Assembly (NCBI GenBank): GCA_012103325.1
Contig: WLWY01000023.1
Coordinates: forward strand, 1-45,331
Direction: 5' to 3'
Origin: Alphaproteobacteria bacterium
GTDB lineage: Bacteria; Pseudomonadota; Alphaproteobacteria; UBA8366; GCA-2717185
DNA length: 45,331 nucleotides
The translations under genes and the position numbers were made by a program. Below are positions 8,822 through 18,276 of this stretch, in pieces. Under the pieces are notes generated by a model. That model made no database searches and was not told the origin of the DNA. It worked only from the letters and a program-made list of their open reading frames with translations. Each line of letters begins with the position of its first letter. The stretch's first letter is position 1.

Positions 8822-10057
8822 ATGGCGACCGCCGAAATCGAGCCGTCCGGCGAACAGCCGGATAGCCGCTACGCCTGGCGACGGCTGGCGACCGCGCTCG
8901 GCCTGAGCACGATCGGTGGCATCGGTCTGTGGTCCGTCGTGGTCGCCTTACCGGCGATCGAGACCGAGTTTGGGGTCGACCGGGGCGGCGCGTCGATTCC
9001 CTATACCGCCACGATGATCGGGTTCGCAATTGGCGGCGTGCTAATGGGCCGGTTTACCGACCGCTTCGGGGTTCGAGCGCCCATCCTGCTCGGTACACTG
9101 TCGCTCGGCCTTGGCTATATCGCGGCAGCAAGCGCCGAATCGATGTGGCAGTTCATTCTCGCGCAGGCCGTATTGATCGGCATGTTTGGCAGTTCCTCCA
9201 CGTTCGGGCCCCTGGTCGCCGACGTGACGCTGTGGTTCGTTAAGCGGCGCGGTATCGCCGTCGCCATCGTTGCCAGCGGTAATTATCTCGCGGGCACGAT
9301 CTGGCCGCCGATCCTGCAATACGCCATCGAGACGGTCGGCTGGCGCATGGCGCATGTCGGGATTGGCGTATTCTGCCTTGTGACCATGCTCCCGCTCGCC
9401 CTGTCGCTGGGCAGGCACAGGAGCGCCGATGAAACCAGTGTCCTGGCCAGCGGACGACACCTACTCGCCACGATGCATATCTCACCATCGAAATTGCAAG
9501 CGCTGCTCATCGTAGCCGGGATGGCGTGCTGTATCGCCATGGCGATGCCGCAGGTCCATATCGTTGCCTATTGCGGCGATCTTGGATACGGCGTCGCACG
9601 CGGTGCGGAGATGCTATCGCTGATGCTCGGGTTCGGGATCATCAGCCGGTTGGTGTCGGGCCTGATCGCCGACCGAATCGGCGGTGTCCGCACCCTGCTC
9701 CTCGGCTCGACCCTGCAGTTTATGGCGCTGCTCTTCTATATCCCGTTCGACGGACTGACGTCGTTGTACATCGTCTCCGCCTTCTTCGGACTGGCGCAGG
9801 GCGGCATCGTGCCGAGCTACGCGCTGATCGTGCGGGAGTACTTCCCGGCGCGCGAAGCGGGCGCCCGTGTCAGCCTCGTCCTGATGACGACCATCGTCGG
9901 CATGGCGATTGGCGGCTGGATGTCGGGCGAGATATACGATCTCACAGGATCGTATCAGGTGGCATTCCTCAACGGCATCGCCTGGAACCTGGTCAATATG
10001 TCGATTGCGTTCTGGCTGCTGGCCGGACGGAACCGCCCCACGCGCGCGGCGGCCTAA
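8822..10057 (+). CDS. Major facilitator superfamily transporter
   Basis: 411-aa integral membrane protein with about twelve hydrophobic segments in two halves and the MFS loop motif GRFTDRFGVR after the second helix (near residue 76). The second half has the matching GLIADRIGG. The layout resembles monocarboxylate or oxalate/formate-type MFS carriers, but the substrate cannot be read from sequence. AAGG lies upstream of the ATG. It is transcribed divergently from the D-aminoacylase-like gene at 6914-8602, suggesting uptake of the compound that enzyme hydrolyses. The stop lies 8 bp from the convergent end of soeC. Confidence 0.9.
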   Translation: MATAEIEPSGEQPDSRYAWRRLATALGLSTIGGIGLWSVVVALPAIETEFGVDRGGASIPYTATMIGFAIGGVLMGRFTDRFGVRAPILLGTLSLGLGYIAAASAESMWQFILAQAVLIGMFGSSSTFGPLVADVTLWFVKRRGIAVAIVASGNYLAGTIWPPILQYAIETVGWRMAHVGIGVFCLVTMLPLALSLGRHRSADETSVLASGRHLLATMHISPSKLQALLIVAGMACCIAMAMPQVHIVAYCGDLGYGVARGAEMLSLMLGFGIISRLVSGLIADRIGGVRTLLLGSTLQFMALLFYIPFDGLTSLYIVSAFFGLAQGGIVPSYALIVREYFPAREAGARVSLVLMTTIVGMAIGGWMSGEIYDLTGSYQVAFLNGIAWNLVNMSIAFWLLAGRNRPTRAAA

Positions 10058-10065
10058 ACAAGGCC

Positions 10066-11010
10066 TTAGGCTTCCGACGCGCCGTAATACAGCGTGACGA
10101 CATGCTTCGCCTCGGCAAAGAACAGCCATCGTTCGACCAAAACCCCGACGGCAGCTGACAACACGGCGAGAACCGCCGCAATCACCGGCAATAACCCGGC
10201 TAGGAACATCGCGGCCAGCGTGAGAACAAACGGGATTAGAATGCCGAGAGCAAACGCGACGCGGCGCAGCTTAATCGCGTGCTTACGGGCAATCTGGTAG
10301 CCCATCTCCGACATCAGATAGTTCGTTCCGGTATGCGGCGGATCGAGAAGCCGAACCTTGCCGAGATGCCCCAGCCCCGTCGCGCTTTCAGCCGTGCTCT
10401 CGCTGCTGCGGCGATCGATGGAGCGCCAATAGCTCAGTTTGGCGAACGTTGCCAAAACCAGCAGAACCAAAGCGATATTTTCCAACTGCAACGCAACACC
10501 GAATAGAGAAGCCAATCCGCTAGCCAGCAACGCGCCCGTCGCCAAGGACAGTACGAGATAGACGGGCGTTACCCAGGGATCGTTCCAGGCACGCACGGTT
10601 CGAAGCGACGCGTAAATCATCGACGTCGTATAGACCGTCGCCATGCAGGCGATTGCGCCCAACACGCCCGCAACCGCGTAGATCCCGCCGATATCTTCGA
10701 AGACGACCCAACCCAATGCAAACAGGCCGGTCGGTCCGAAGGTGAGAATAGCCAAGACCCCTTCCCGACTGAGCCAGGAGGATCGCCATTGCGTCAGTGC
10801 CCGCCAGGCGCGTTCGGGATGGCCGAGATGGAACGTCGAACTCAACAGACCACCGACGATCAGTACAAAGGCGATGCCGACACTGGTAACCGCGAATCCA
10901 CGGTCGACCGGCAAAGTGCCGAAGGCGGCAAGGATGCCAAGCAAAGTCAGCAGGCCGTAACCGGCCCCGGTCGCGGTGGTGAAAAAGATGACGGAATAGG
11001 CGGGATGCAT
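10066..11010 (-). CDS. soeC: Sulfite dehydrogenase membrane anchor subunit SoeC (DmsC-like)
   Basis: 314-aa polytopic membrane protein of the DmsC/NrfD-type anchor group, starting MHPAYSVIFFTTATGAGYG and rich in hydrophobic helices. In SoeABC the anchor passes electrons from the iron-sulfur subunit to the quinone pool. It begins 6 nt after the soeB stop and is the last gene of a soeA-soeB-soeC transcript, the usual order. Assignment to sulfite oxidation rather than DMSO or polysulfide reduction rests on the SoeA partner; the anchor alone would only be called DmsC-like. Confidence 0.85.
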   Translation of the reverse strand: MHPAYSVIFFTTATGAGYGLLTLLGILAAFGTLPVDRGFAVTSVGIAFVLIVGGLLSSTFHLGHPERAWRALTQWRSSWLSREGVLAILTFGPTGLFALGWVVFEDIGGIYAVAGVLGAIACMATVYTTSMIYASLRTVRAWNDPWVTPVYLVLSLATGALLASGLASLFGVALQLENIALVLLVLATFAKLSYWRSIDRRSSESTAESATGLGHLGKVRLLDPPHTGTNYLMSEMGYQIARKHAIKLRRVAFALGILIPFVLTLAAMFLAGLLPVIAAVLAVLSAAVGVLVERWLFFAEAKHVVTLYYGASEA

Positions 11011-11016
11011 GATCGG

Positions 11017-11751
11017 TTACCGCGACAGCAGATCGTCGACCCAGGCGAGGAAGCCGCCTTCCGCTTTCGGCAAAGCGATCGGTGCCGGGGAATCTTCCGC
11101 GCGATCCCGGCGCGGGCGGGGCGGAAGATACTTGTTCGTCGGCTTGCATTCCTGTTCCGGCATCAGGTCAAAGCCACCGCGTTCCGCGGTCAGTTTCGAA
11201 ACGTCGGATTTGGGATCGTTGAAGTCGCCGAAATGCCGCGCCGAGGCGGGGCAAGTAGAGACGCAGGCCGGAACACGGGCGACCTCTTCCAAATTCTCGT
11301 TGTAGATACGGTCGATGCACAGCGTGCATTTCTTCATCACCCCGGCATCGCCGTCATATTCGCGCGCGCCATAGGGGCAGGCCCAGGAACAGAGCTTGCA
11401 GCCGATGCACATGTTTTCATCGACCAGTACAATGCCGTCGTCGGACCGCTTGTAGGACGCGCCAGTCGGACAGACCGTCACGCATGGTGCATCGTCGCAA
11501 TGCAGACAGGATTTCGGAAAATGCACGACCCTCGAGTCCGCGCCAAGGCCAACCTCGAAGGTATGAATGCGGTTGAACCAGACGCCCGACGGGTCCGAGT
11601 CGTAGGGCTTGATATCAGTCAACGGCGCGTGATAACCGCCGGTGTTCCACTCCTTACAGTTCACCGCGCAGGCGTGACAACCGACGCAGATGTCGAGATC
11701 GATGACGAGGCCGAGCCGTTTCGGCGTCGGTTGCGCGGGCAGGCTGGTCAT
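11017..11751 (-). CDS. soeB: Sulfite dehydrogenase iron-sulfur subunit SoeB
   Basis: 244-aa ferredoxin-like subunit with four [4Fe-4S] cysteine groups: C22/25/28/32, C82/85/90/94, C115/118/121/125 and C142/145/163/167. This is the pattern of DmsB/PsrB/SoeB electron-transfer subunits. It carries electrons between the molybdenum subunit and the membrane anchor. There is no signal peptide, consistent with a cytoplasmic face. Its ATG overlaps the soeA stop by 4 nt (11748-11751), indicating translational coupling. Confidence 0.9.
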   Translation of the reverse strand: MTSLPAQPTPKRLGLVIDLDICVGCHACAVNCKEWNTGGYHAPLTDIKPYDSDPSGVWFNRIHTFEVGLGADSRVVHFPKSCLHCDDAPCVTVCPTGASYKRSDDGIVLVDENMCIGCKLCSWACPYGAREYDGDAGVMKKCTLCIDRIYNENLEEVARVPACVSTCPASARHFGDFNDPKSDVSKLTAERGGFDLMPEQECKPTNKYLPPRPRRDRAEDSPAPIALPKAEGGFLAWVDDLLSR

Positions 11752-14612
11752 TTACGGAACCCCGCACCATAACGCAGGACCGCAGGACGCGCCTCGGCCT
11801 GAGGTGGAGTCGCGAGTGTTTCAAACTGAGGCGACGTTTCCGCCACCTCGTCCGGTTCGGTCTTTTCCATCCGCACCCGCAAATCGTACCAAGCCGCCTG
11901 CCCGGTAATCGGATCGGAACTGGAATAGCGGTAACCGCCGTCTCGTGCCGGCAGCAACTCGTCGATCAGATGGTTCATCAGGAACGCGGTCTTAGCCTCC
12001 GGCGCATCGGGCGCGAGGTTCCAGGCACCCGCGCGCTTGCCGATCGCGTTCCAGGACCACACCGTGTTCGCGTTGACCCCCTCCATCAGCCGGACCTGCG
12101 CCTTCACCTTGCCGTTGCGGCTGCTGAGCCAGACCCAGCCATCGTCTTCGACGTCGATTGCCGCCGCCTGGGCCACCGGCACATAGAGACGGTTGGTGCC
12201 GTGTATTTGGCGCAGCCAGGCATTCTGCGATCCCCAGGAATGGTACATCGCCATTGGCCGCTGCGTCACCGCATGCATGGGGAAGCCGTCCGCGCCGTCA
12301 TCCTCGAACGGCGGATACCAGATCGGCAGCGGGTCGAAATAGGTCTCGATACGGTCCCGTTCGCGTTCCGGCGGCTGCACCGTGCCGTGCCCGCGCGCCG
12401 ACAATCGGAAGCGCTGAATCTCCTCGCTATAGAGCTGGCAGATGATCGGTTCGTCGTCGACGACGAACCCCATATCCTTGGCGAAGGCAAGATAGTCCCG
12501 GTTCACATTGCGGAAATAGCGCTGAGACACCGGCAGTTCGCCACGATGGAAGCACTGGTTTTCAATGTAACGGTCGAGCTGATCGGGATTGGGCGCGCCC
12601 TTGCCGGACTCCGTCCCCTCAGCCCCGCGCCAGCCCGACAGCATGCCGATCCCCGGCCGCCTCTCATGGTTGGTCATGTAATCGCGGTAACCGCCCGGAT
12701 ATTGCGGGTGTCCCTCTTCATCGACCATGCCGGCCAGCCCCAGCCGTGCGCCGAGATCGAGCAGCACGTCCTGAAACGGCCGCACGTCTCGGTCCGGTTT
12801 CATGACCGGCTGCCGGATTGCATCAGCCCAGCCATCGGCGTCCGATATCGGCCGGTCGAGCAGCGAGATGCAGTCCCAGCGCTCCAGATAGGTCGTGTCC
12901 GGCAGGATCAGATCGGCATAGGCGACCATCTCCGAATAGAAGGCGTCGGAATAGATGATGCGCGGGATCTTATATTCGCCGGTGTCAGGGTTCGTGTCGG
13001 TCAGCATGCGCATCGTCTCCGCCGTATTCATGGAGGAGTTCCACGCCATATTGGCCATGTACATGAACAGCGTTTCGATCGGGTACGGGTCGCCGGCCCA
13101 GGCATTGCTGATGACCATATGCATCATGCCGTGCGTGGCCAGGGGCGCTTCCCAGGAAAACGCCTTGTCGATCCGCTGCGGTGTGCCGTCTTCGTCGACC
13201 AGCAGATCTTCGGGCGATCGCGGGAAGCCTAAATGCGGCCCGCCAAGCGGCTGGTTCGGCGTCACCTGCTCCGCACGGCCGGACGGTTTCGGCAGGGAAG
13301 CAAGCGATTTCGGATAGGGCGGCTTGTAGCGCATGCCGCCCGGGCGGTCGATGCTACCCAGCAGGATCTGCAGCAGATGGATCGCCCGGCAGGTATGAAA
13401 GCCGTTCGAATGGGCCGAAATCCCGCGCATCGCATGCATGCTGACCGGACGGCCGATGATCTGTTCGTGCCGGCGGCCGGTCCAGTCGGTCCAGGGTTCG
13501 TCGATGACGACCTCGTGCGCGAAGGCCGCCTCGGCGAGCTCCGCCGCAATGCGTCGGATCGCCGCCGCCGATATGCCGATGCGATCCGCCACCGCATCCG
13601 CACTGTAGGAATCGTCGAGATAGCGTTCGGCCAGGATCTGAAACACCGGCTTCGCCGACTGCCCGTCCGGCAGTGTGTAGACACCTTTCAGCGCCGGCGC
13701 CGGGTCGCCCAAGGTCGCGGCGACCGCCCGATCTTTCTCGCGGTCCCAGCACAATACCTGCCCGTCCGCGTTGCGCGCGAACAACCCGTCCTCTGCGGTG
13801 CCCGGCGCGTCGATCACCAGCCAGGGCGCATTGGTGTAGCGCGCCAGATATTCGATATCGACCGTGCCCGCGCGCAGCAGCTCATGCACCAGCGCCAGGA
13901 CGAACAGCCCGTCGGTCCCCGGCGTCACACCAACCCATTCGTCGGCGATGGCGGAATAGCCTGTCTTCACCGGATTGACCGACACGAACTTCGCACCGCG
14001 GCCCTTCAGCTTGCCGAGGCCGATCTTGATCGGATTGCTGTCATGGTCCTCGGCGACGCCGAACATCATGAAGTAGCGCGTATGTTCCCAATCCGGCTCG
14101 CTGAATTCCCAGAACGCGCTGCCCATCGTGTACAAGCCCGCGGCCGCCATATTTACCGAGCAGAACCCGCCATGCGCCGCGTAATTCGGCGTGCCGAACT
14201 GCTGCGCCCACCAGGAGGTCAGCGCCTGGCTCTGATCGCGCCCGGTGAAGAAGGCCAGCTTGCGCGGATTTGTCGCCCGCGCCCGCGCCAGCCAGGCCGT
14301 CGCGATGTCGAGCGCTTCTTCCCACTCGATTTCCTTGAACTCGCCGCTGCCACGCGGTCCGACCCGCCGCAGTGGCTTCTTCAACCGCGCCGGCGAGCGA
14401 TACTGCATGATCCCCGCCGACCCTTTCGCACACAGCACGCCGCCATTCACCGGGTGGTCCGGATTGCCGTCGATGTAACGGATATCACCGTCCTTCAGAT
14501 GCACCCGTATCCCACAGCGGCACGCGCACATGTAACAGGTCGTATATTCGACCCGGTCGGCGACCGACGGCGATAGATCGACGTCATGCGTACTATCCGG
14601 CGGCGCGGTCAT
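11748..14612 (-). CDS. soeA: Sulfite dehydrogenase molybdopterin subunit SoeA
   Basis: 954-aa molybdopterin oxidoreductase of the DMSO-reductase family. SoeABC oxidises sulfite to sulfate in the cytoplasm and feeds electrons to quinone. The N-terminal [4Fe-4S] motif is C26-x2-C29-x3-C33 with C61 in VLCAKG. Next come GRDQSQALTSWWAQQFGTPN and HGGFCSVNMAAAG, whose Cys is a candidate Mo ligand, then a C-terminal pterin-binding domain. There is no twin-arginine signal, which separates it from periplasmic DmsA/PsrA-type enzymes and fits SoeA. From memory of the family, GVLCAKGSAGIMQ and the TGRDQSQ region are typical of SoeA, but no alignment was run. A promoter with a perfect TATAAT lies upstream at about 14697-14724. 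Confidence 0.85.
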   Translation of the reverse strand: MTAPPDSTHDVDLSPSVADRVEYTTCYMCACRCGIRVHLKDGDIRYIDGNPDHPVNGGVLCAKGSAGIMQYRSPARLKKPLRRVGPRGSGEFKEIEWEEALDIATAWLARARATNPRKLAFFTGRDQSQALTSWWAQQFGTPNYAAHGGFCSVNMAAAGLYTMGSAFWEFSEPDWEHTRYFMMFGVAEDHDSNPIKIGLGKLKGRGAKFVSVNPVKTGYSAIADEWVGVTPGTDGLFVLALVHELLRAGTVDIEYLARYTNAPWLVIDAPGTAEDGLFARNADGQVLCWDREKDRAVAATLGDPAPALKGVYTLPDGQSAKPVFQILAERYLDDSYSADAVADRIGISAAAIRRIAAELAEAAFAHEVVIDEPWTDWTGRRHEQIIGRPVSMHAMRGISAHSNGFHTCRAIHLLQILLGSIDRPGGMRYKPPYPKSLASLPKPSGRAEQVTPNQPLGGPHLGFPRSPEDLLVDEDGTPQRIDKAFSWEAPLATHGMMHMVISNAWAGDPYPIETLFMYMANMAWNSSMNTAETMRMLTDTNPDTGEYKIPRIIYSDAFYSEMVAYADLILPDTTYLERWDCISLLDRPISDADGWADAIRQPVMKPDRDVRPFQDVLLDLGARLGLAGMVDEEGHPQYPGGYRDYMTNHERRPGIGMLSGWRGAEGTESGKGAPNPDQLDRYIENQCFHRGELPVSQRYFRNVNRDYLAFAKDMGFVVDDEPIICQLYSEEIQRFRLSARGHGTVQPPERERDRIETYFDPLPIWYPPFEDDGADGFPMHAVTQRPMAMYHSWGSQNAWLRQIHGTNRLYVPVAQAAAIDVEDDGWVWLSSRNGKVKAQVRLMEGVNANTVWSWNAIGKRAGAWNLAPDAPEAKTAFLMNHLIDELLPARDGGYRYSSSDPITGQAAWYDLRVRMEKTEPDEVAETSPQFETLATPPQAEARPAVLRYGAGFRK

Positions 14613-14696
14613 CCTGCGTCCCGAGCGGTCGGGCCCAGCGCGCGGCGGTCTAAGATTTTCATACTATTGGCTTAACTCTGAGTTCCGAAGAATCGC

Positions 14697-14724
14697 ATTA
14701 TAGTGATGATTATTCTTTTGGAAA
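14697..14724 (-). promoter_or_regulatory. Sigma70-type promoter for soeABC
   Basis: On the minus strand a perfect TATAAT (plus 14697-14702) is preceded by TTTCCA (14719-14724) with a 16-bp spacer. Transcription would begin near 14690, leaving a 5' leader of about 75-80 nt before soeA. The -35 match is only 4 of 6, so the call depends mainly on the -10 and the AT-rich setting. Confidence 0.45.
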
Positions 14725-14744
14725 TGAAACAGTACGTTTCATTT
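14722..14744. promoter_or_regulatory. Dyad-symmetric operator candidate
   Basis: Two perfect 9-bp inverted arms, AAATGAAAC and GTTTCATTT, flank a 5-bp centre AGTAC. The site overlaps the -35 of the soeA promoter candidate and lies between two divergent genes, a classic place for a dimeric repressor. No regulator gene is adjacent, so the binding protein is unknown. Confidence 0.45.
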
Positions 14745-14924
14745 TTCGCTATTTTCACATCAATGCGACCGTGTACATCGCGTAACACGCACTCATGATG
14801 TCTAAGTTTTAAGCGCTCTGAAATCAAGAGATATGGCCACAATTACGGTCCTTCACTCGACTCTGGCGTCCGCGCATCCTAGCATTCCCAGCATGGGTGA
14901 CTGGTCGGAGCGAGGGAGCGTGCG

Positions 14925-16643
14925 ATGCATGAGACAGTGATACGCAGCGGAACCATCGTCGATGGAGATGGCGGCCAGCCTTACACGGGCGATCTCGCAA
15001 TCGATAATGGGCGCATCAGCGCGGTCGGCGGCAAAGCCGGGCCGGGCCATCGGGAGATCGATGCAAACGGCCTGCTGGTGACGCCTGGCTGGGTCGATGT
15101 GCACACCCACTATGACGGCCAGGCAACCTGGGATCCCATCCTCGCCCCGTCGTCCTGGCACGGCGTGACCACGACTATGTTCGGCAATTGCGGTGTCGGC
15201 TTCGCCCCCGTGCGCAAGGCGCATCACCGCGAGCTTATCGACCTCATGGAGGCCATCGAGGAAATCCCCGGCACGGCCCTGGCCGAGGGCGTCACCTACG
15301 ACTGGGAGAGTTTTCCGGAATTCCTGGATGCGCTCGAGCAGCTGCCCCGTACCATCGATATCGCGGCACAGGTGCCGCATCATCCGCTGCGCGTTTATGT
15401 CATGGGGGAGCGCGCTCTGCGCCGCGAGCCGGCGACCGCCGAGGACATCAAGGCGATGCACGACATGACCGAGGAGGCCATGGCTGCCGGCGCCTTCGGT
15501 TTCACGACGTCGCGCACCAATTCGCACAAGACCCTGACCGGCGACTTCGTGCCGGGCCGCTATTCGGAGGTCGACGAACTGATCGGGATCGGCGCCTGCC
15601 TCGCCAAATTCAATTACGGCGCGTTCGGCATGAACAGCGATTTCGACGACGAGCAGGGCGAAATGGCCTGGATTACCGAACTGGCCCGGCAGACCGGGCG
15701 GCCCGTCTGGTTCCTGATCACTCAAAACATTCGAGACCCCGAGCGCTGGAGGCGCCTGCTGGCGGGCATTCACGCGGCCCGGGCGAGCGGCGCACCCGTT
15801 GCGGGACAGGTGGCCTGCCGGCCGGTCGGCGTCTTGCTGGGCGTCGGCGTGACGCTGACACCGTTTTCCGCCCGCGAGGCCTTTCAAGAACTGCGCGAAC
15901 TGTCCGGCGAAGAACGCCTGGCGCGGATGCGCGACCCGGCGATGCGCGACCGCATCCTGAAGTCGGCGGATTCGGAGGCAGCGATGGACCGGTTGTCGCC
16001 GTCGCGGGTACGCGCGATCACTCGCTGGGACCGGATGTACACCTTCGGCCCCGACGCCGACTACGAACCTGCCGACGAGCGATGCGTCGTGACCATCGCG
16101 GCGAACAGTAACCGCACCGTCGAGGAGGTCGCCTACGACTACATTATCGAAGGGCTGGACCGGTTCCTCTATTGCCCGGTCTCGAATTACGTGGATGGCA
16201 ATCTGGAGACGACGCGCGAGATGTTCCTCGATCCGGGCACACTGTCGGGGTTGAGCGACGGCGGCGCGCATGTCGGGTCGGTCGTCGACGCGAGCATGCC
16301 CACCTACCTGCTGACCCATTGGGCCCGCGACCGCACGCGCGGGCCGAAACTGCCGCTGGAGACGGTGGTCAAGGCGCAGACATCGGAGACTGCGGACTTC
16401 TTCGGCTTCACCGACCGTGGCCGGCTTGCGCCGGGCCTGCGCGCCGATGTCAACATGATCGACCATGAAGGACTGCGCATCCACGCGCCGCATCTGGTGC
16501 ACGACCTGCCGGCCGGCGGCAAGCGCCTGGTTCAGGGGGTCGACGGCTACGTCGCCACCTTCGTCGCCGGCGAAGCGGTCTTCGAGAACGGCGAACATAC
16601 GGGCGCCCTCCCTGGGCGTCTGGTCCGCGCCGGCCGGGCCTGA
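14925..16643 (+). CDS. N-acyl-D-amino-acid deacylase-like amidohydrolase (second paralogue)
   Basis: 572-aa amidohydrolase of the D-aminoacylase group, paralogous to the gene at 6914-8602. The zinc motif VHTHYD places H60 and H62 at exactly the same positions, GNCGVGFAP follows, and SDGGAHVG supplies the late metal Asp. The expected reaction is hydrolysis of an N-acyl-D-amino acid or similar amide in the cytoplasm; the real substrate is unknown. The start is fixed by GAGGGAG six bases upstream. It is divergent from soeABC and shares the 310-bp control region, so the two may be co-regulated. Confidence 0.9.
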   Translation: MHETVIRSGTIVDGDGGQPYTGDLAIDNGRISAVGGKAGPGHREIDANGLLVTPGWVDVHTHYDGQATWDPILAPSSWHGVTTTMFGNCGVGFAPVRKAHHRELIDLMEAIEEIPGTALAEGVTYDWESFPEFLDALEQLPRTIDIAAQVPHHPLRVYVMGERALRREPATAEDIKAMHDMTEEAMAAGAFGFTTSRTNSHKTLTGDFVPGRYSEVDELIGIGACLAKFNYGAFGMNSDFDDEQGEMAWITELARQTGRPVWFLITQNIRDPERWRRLLAGIHAARASGAPVAGQVACRPVGVLLGVGVTLTPFSAREAFQELRELSGEERLARMRDPAMRDRILKSADSEAAMDRLSPSRVRAITRWDRMYTFGPDADYEPADERCVVTIAANSNRTVEEVAYDYIIEGLDRFLYCPVSNYVDGNLETTREMFLDPGTLSGLSDGGAHVGSVVDASMPTYLLTHWARDRTRGPKLPLETVVKAQTSETADFFGFTDRGRLAPGLRADVNMIDHEGLRIHAPHLVHDLPAGGKRLVQGVDGYVATFVAGEAVFENGEHTGALPGRLVRAGRA

Positions 16644-16699
16644 CAAAGAGAAGATGACTCAATTGGCGTCGCGACAGGCCTAGAGCAGACGCGCGAGCG

Positions 16700-17707
16700 A
16701 TGGATCCATTTACGCAGGGCATGCTGGCGGCGGCGTTGCCACAGGCCACCGCCCGTAAAGGCGCGGTGGCACTGGCCGGCATTTTCGGCTTCGTTGCAGG
16801 ACTATCGCCAGACCTGGATGTGTTAATCCGGTCCACCGAAGACCCGCTGCTGTTTCTTGAGTACCATCGCCAGTTCACCCATGCGCTCGTCTTTATCCCA
16901 ATCGGCGGCTTGCTCTCGGCGGTGCTGCTGCATTTCCTGATCGGCCGCCGCTGGCGCCTGCCATTCCTCCGGTCCCTGATATTCTGCACGCTCGGTTACG
17001 GCACCCATGGCCTACTCGATTTCGCGACATCCTATGGCACCATGCTGTTCTGGCCATTCAGCGACGAGCGGTATGCCGCCAGCATCATCTCCGTCATCGA
17101 CCCCGCCTTTACGTTGCCGGTAGCCTTACTAGCCGTCGCCGCAGGAGTCCGACGATCCCCGATCTTCGCCCGCATGGCACTGGGCTGGGTAGCCTTCTAT
17201 CTGACCTTAGGGTTCGTGCAACATGAAGCGGCGCGCGGCATGGCGGAGGAACTCGCTCGCGCGCGTGGCCATCAGGTCGTCCGGCTAACGGCCAAACCCA
17301 GCTTCGGCAATATCCTGATCTGGAAAACGCTCTACGAGACGGAGGATCGGTATTATGTGGATGCGGTGCGTCCTGGCCCAGCGCCAGCAATCTTTCCCGG
17401 CACCTCGGTCGCCAGACTCGATACGGCGCGCGACTTTCCTTGGCTTGACCCGGCAAGCCAGCAATTTCGGGACATTGAGCGATTTCGATGGTTTAGCCAG
17501 GGCTACGTTGCCCGGAACCCGTCGGCACCTGACCAAATTATCGACGTTCGCTATTCCTTCCTGCCCAACGACATCAAACCGCTCTGGTCGATCGAACTGG
17601 CGCCGAAGGCTGAGCCTGACGCGCATGTTCGCTTTCGAACCGACCGCGGCGATGCCCGCGCCGGTATCGCCGCACTTTGGGCTATGGTCACGGCGGAAAG
17701 AAAATAG
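16700..17707 (+). CDS. Membrane-bound metal-dependent hydrolase, YdjM/DUF457-like
   Basis: 335-aa membrane protein with the N-terminal pattern MDPFTQGMLAAALPQA, then LSPDLDVLI and HRQFTHALVF (residues about 50-75), typical of the DUF457/YdjM family, whose conserved Asp and His residues are presumed metal ligands. A second THGLLDFATS follows near residue 100. Four or so hydrophobic helices occupy the first 190 residues; the remaining soluble part is probably outside the core domain. The biological substrate of this family is not established. The stop TAG directly abuts the ATG of the VOC gene, so they are cotranscribed. Confidence 0.8.
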   Translation: MDPFTQGMLAAALPQATARKGAVALAGIFGFVAGLSPDLDVLIRSTEDPLLFLEYHRQFTHALVFIPIGGLLSAVLLHFLIGRRWRLPFLRSLIFCTLGYGTHGLLDFATSYGTMLFWPFSDERYAASIISVIDPAFTLPVALLAVAAGVRRSPIFARMALGWVAFYLTLGFVQHEAARGMAEELARARGHQVVRLTAKPSFGNILIWKTLYETEDRYYVDAVRPGPAPAIFPGTSVARLDTARDFPWLDPASQQFRDIERFRWFSQGYVARNPSAPDQIIDVRYSFLPNDIKPLWSIELAPKAEPDAHVRFRTDRGDARAGIAALWAMVTAERK

Positions 17708-18232
17708 ATGAACGATCAAACAATTCAATTCGCCTGGGGTCATATCAACATCAATGTCAGTAATCTGGAACGCTCGATCGCGTTCTACGAGAAGCTCGGC
17801 TTCGAGGTTTACCGACACGGTATCCCGTATCTCGACCTAACGAGGGACGCAGACACGACGGCCGTGCCCGACACGAGCGCCCGCGCACTCGGCCTTCCGG
17901 CTGAAACTCAGGGTCGAGCCTGCATCATGCAGTTGGGCCGCGGCTATCCCAAACTCGATCTCACGGAATTCGAAAACCGGACACCGAAAACGCCGCTCAG
18001 CAACGGCGACCTCGGGATCGTCCGCCTCTGCCTCGTATCCCAAAATCTTGAAGAAGATTATGTGCAGCTGCGCGCAGAAGGAGTCACGTTCCTATCCGCC
18101 CCGCAACCCTGCAAAGGCGACATGGCGGACATCGCTATCTGCAGAGATCCCGACGGCACGCTCATTGAACTAATCCAGGCCCATCGCGACAAATGGCCGC
18201 CCTTGACCCCGAAGGGCAGAAGAAGAGACTAA
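17708..18232 (+). CDS. VOC (glyoxalase/bleomycin-resistance/dioxygenase) superfamily protein
   Basis: 174-aa vicinal-oxygen-chelate protein. The first beta-alpha-beta unit opens with WGHININVSNLERSIAFYEKL, with a candidate metal His at residue 12. The second closes with ICRDPDGTLIELIQ, giving the usual metal Glu. The fold covers lyases, dioxygenases and epimerases, so the exact reaction is not assigned. It begins immediately after the stop of the DUF457 gene and lies 44 bp before the flavin monooxygenase gene, which has AGGAA before its ATG. Confidence 0.85.
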   Translation: MNDQTIQFAWGHININVSNLERSIAFYEKLGFEVYRHGIPYLDLTRDADTTAVPDTSARALGLPAETQGRACIMQLGRGYPKLDLTEFENRTPKTPLSNGDLGIVRLCLVSQNLEEDYVQLRAEGVTFLSAPQPCKGDMADIAICRDPDGTLIELIQAHRDKWPPLTPKGRRRD

Positions 18233-18276
18233 ACTAAGCACAACCATACGCGATCCCGTTAGCGCAGGAATGACCC

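Larger units (their letters stand above)
14613..14924. other. AT-rich divergent control region between soeA and a D-aminoacylase gene
   Basis: About 310 bp without a gene, markedly richer in A+T than its surroundings at about 14655-14835. It holds a minus-strand promoter candidate, a dyad-symmetric site at 14722-14744, and the ribosome-binding site GAGGGAG (14912-14918) of the plus-strand gene. No RNA gene or small ORF with a convincing start was seen. Confidence 0.6.

Noticed and set aside
13233..14576. Long plus-strand ORF (447 codons) opposite soeA
   Set aside because: Arg-rich low-complexity shadow of a GC-rich gene; no domain or ribosome-binding site.
11748..14612. DMSO or polysulfide reductase catalytic subunit
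   Set aside because: No twin-arginine signal and SoeA-like motifs; a cytoplasmic sulfite dehydrogenase fits better.
14853..16646. Minus-strand ORF (597 codons) opposite the second D-aminoacylase
   Set aside because: Mirror-frame shadow of a gene with complete metal motifs; His/Arg-rich product without a known fold.
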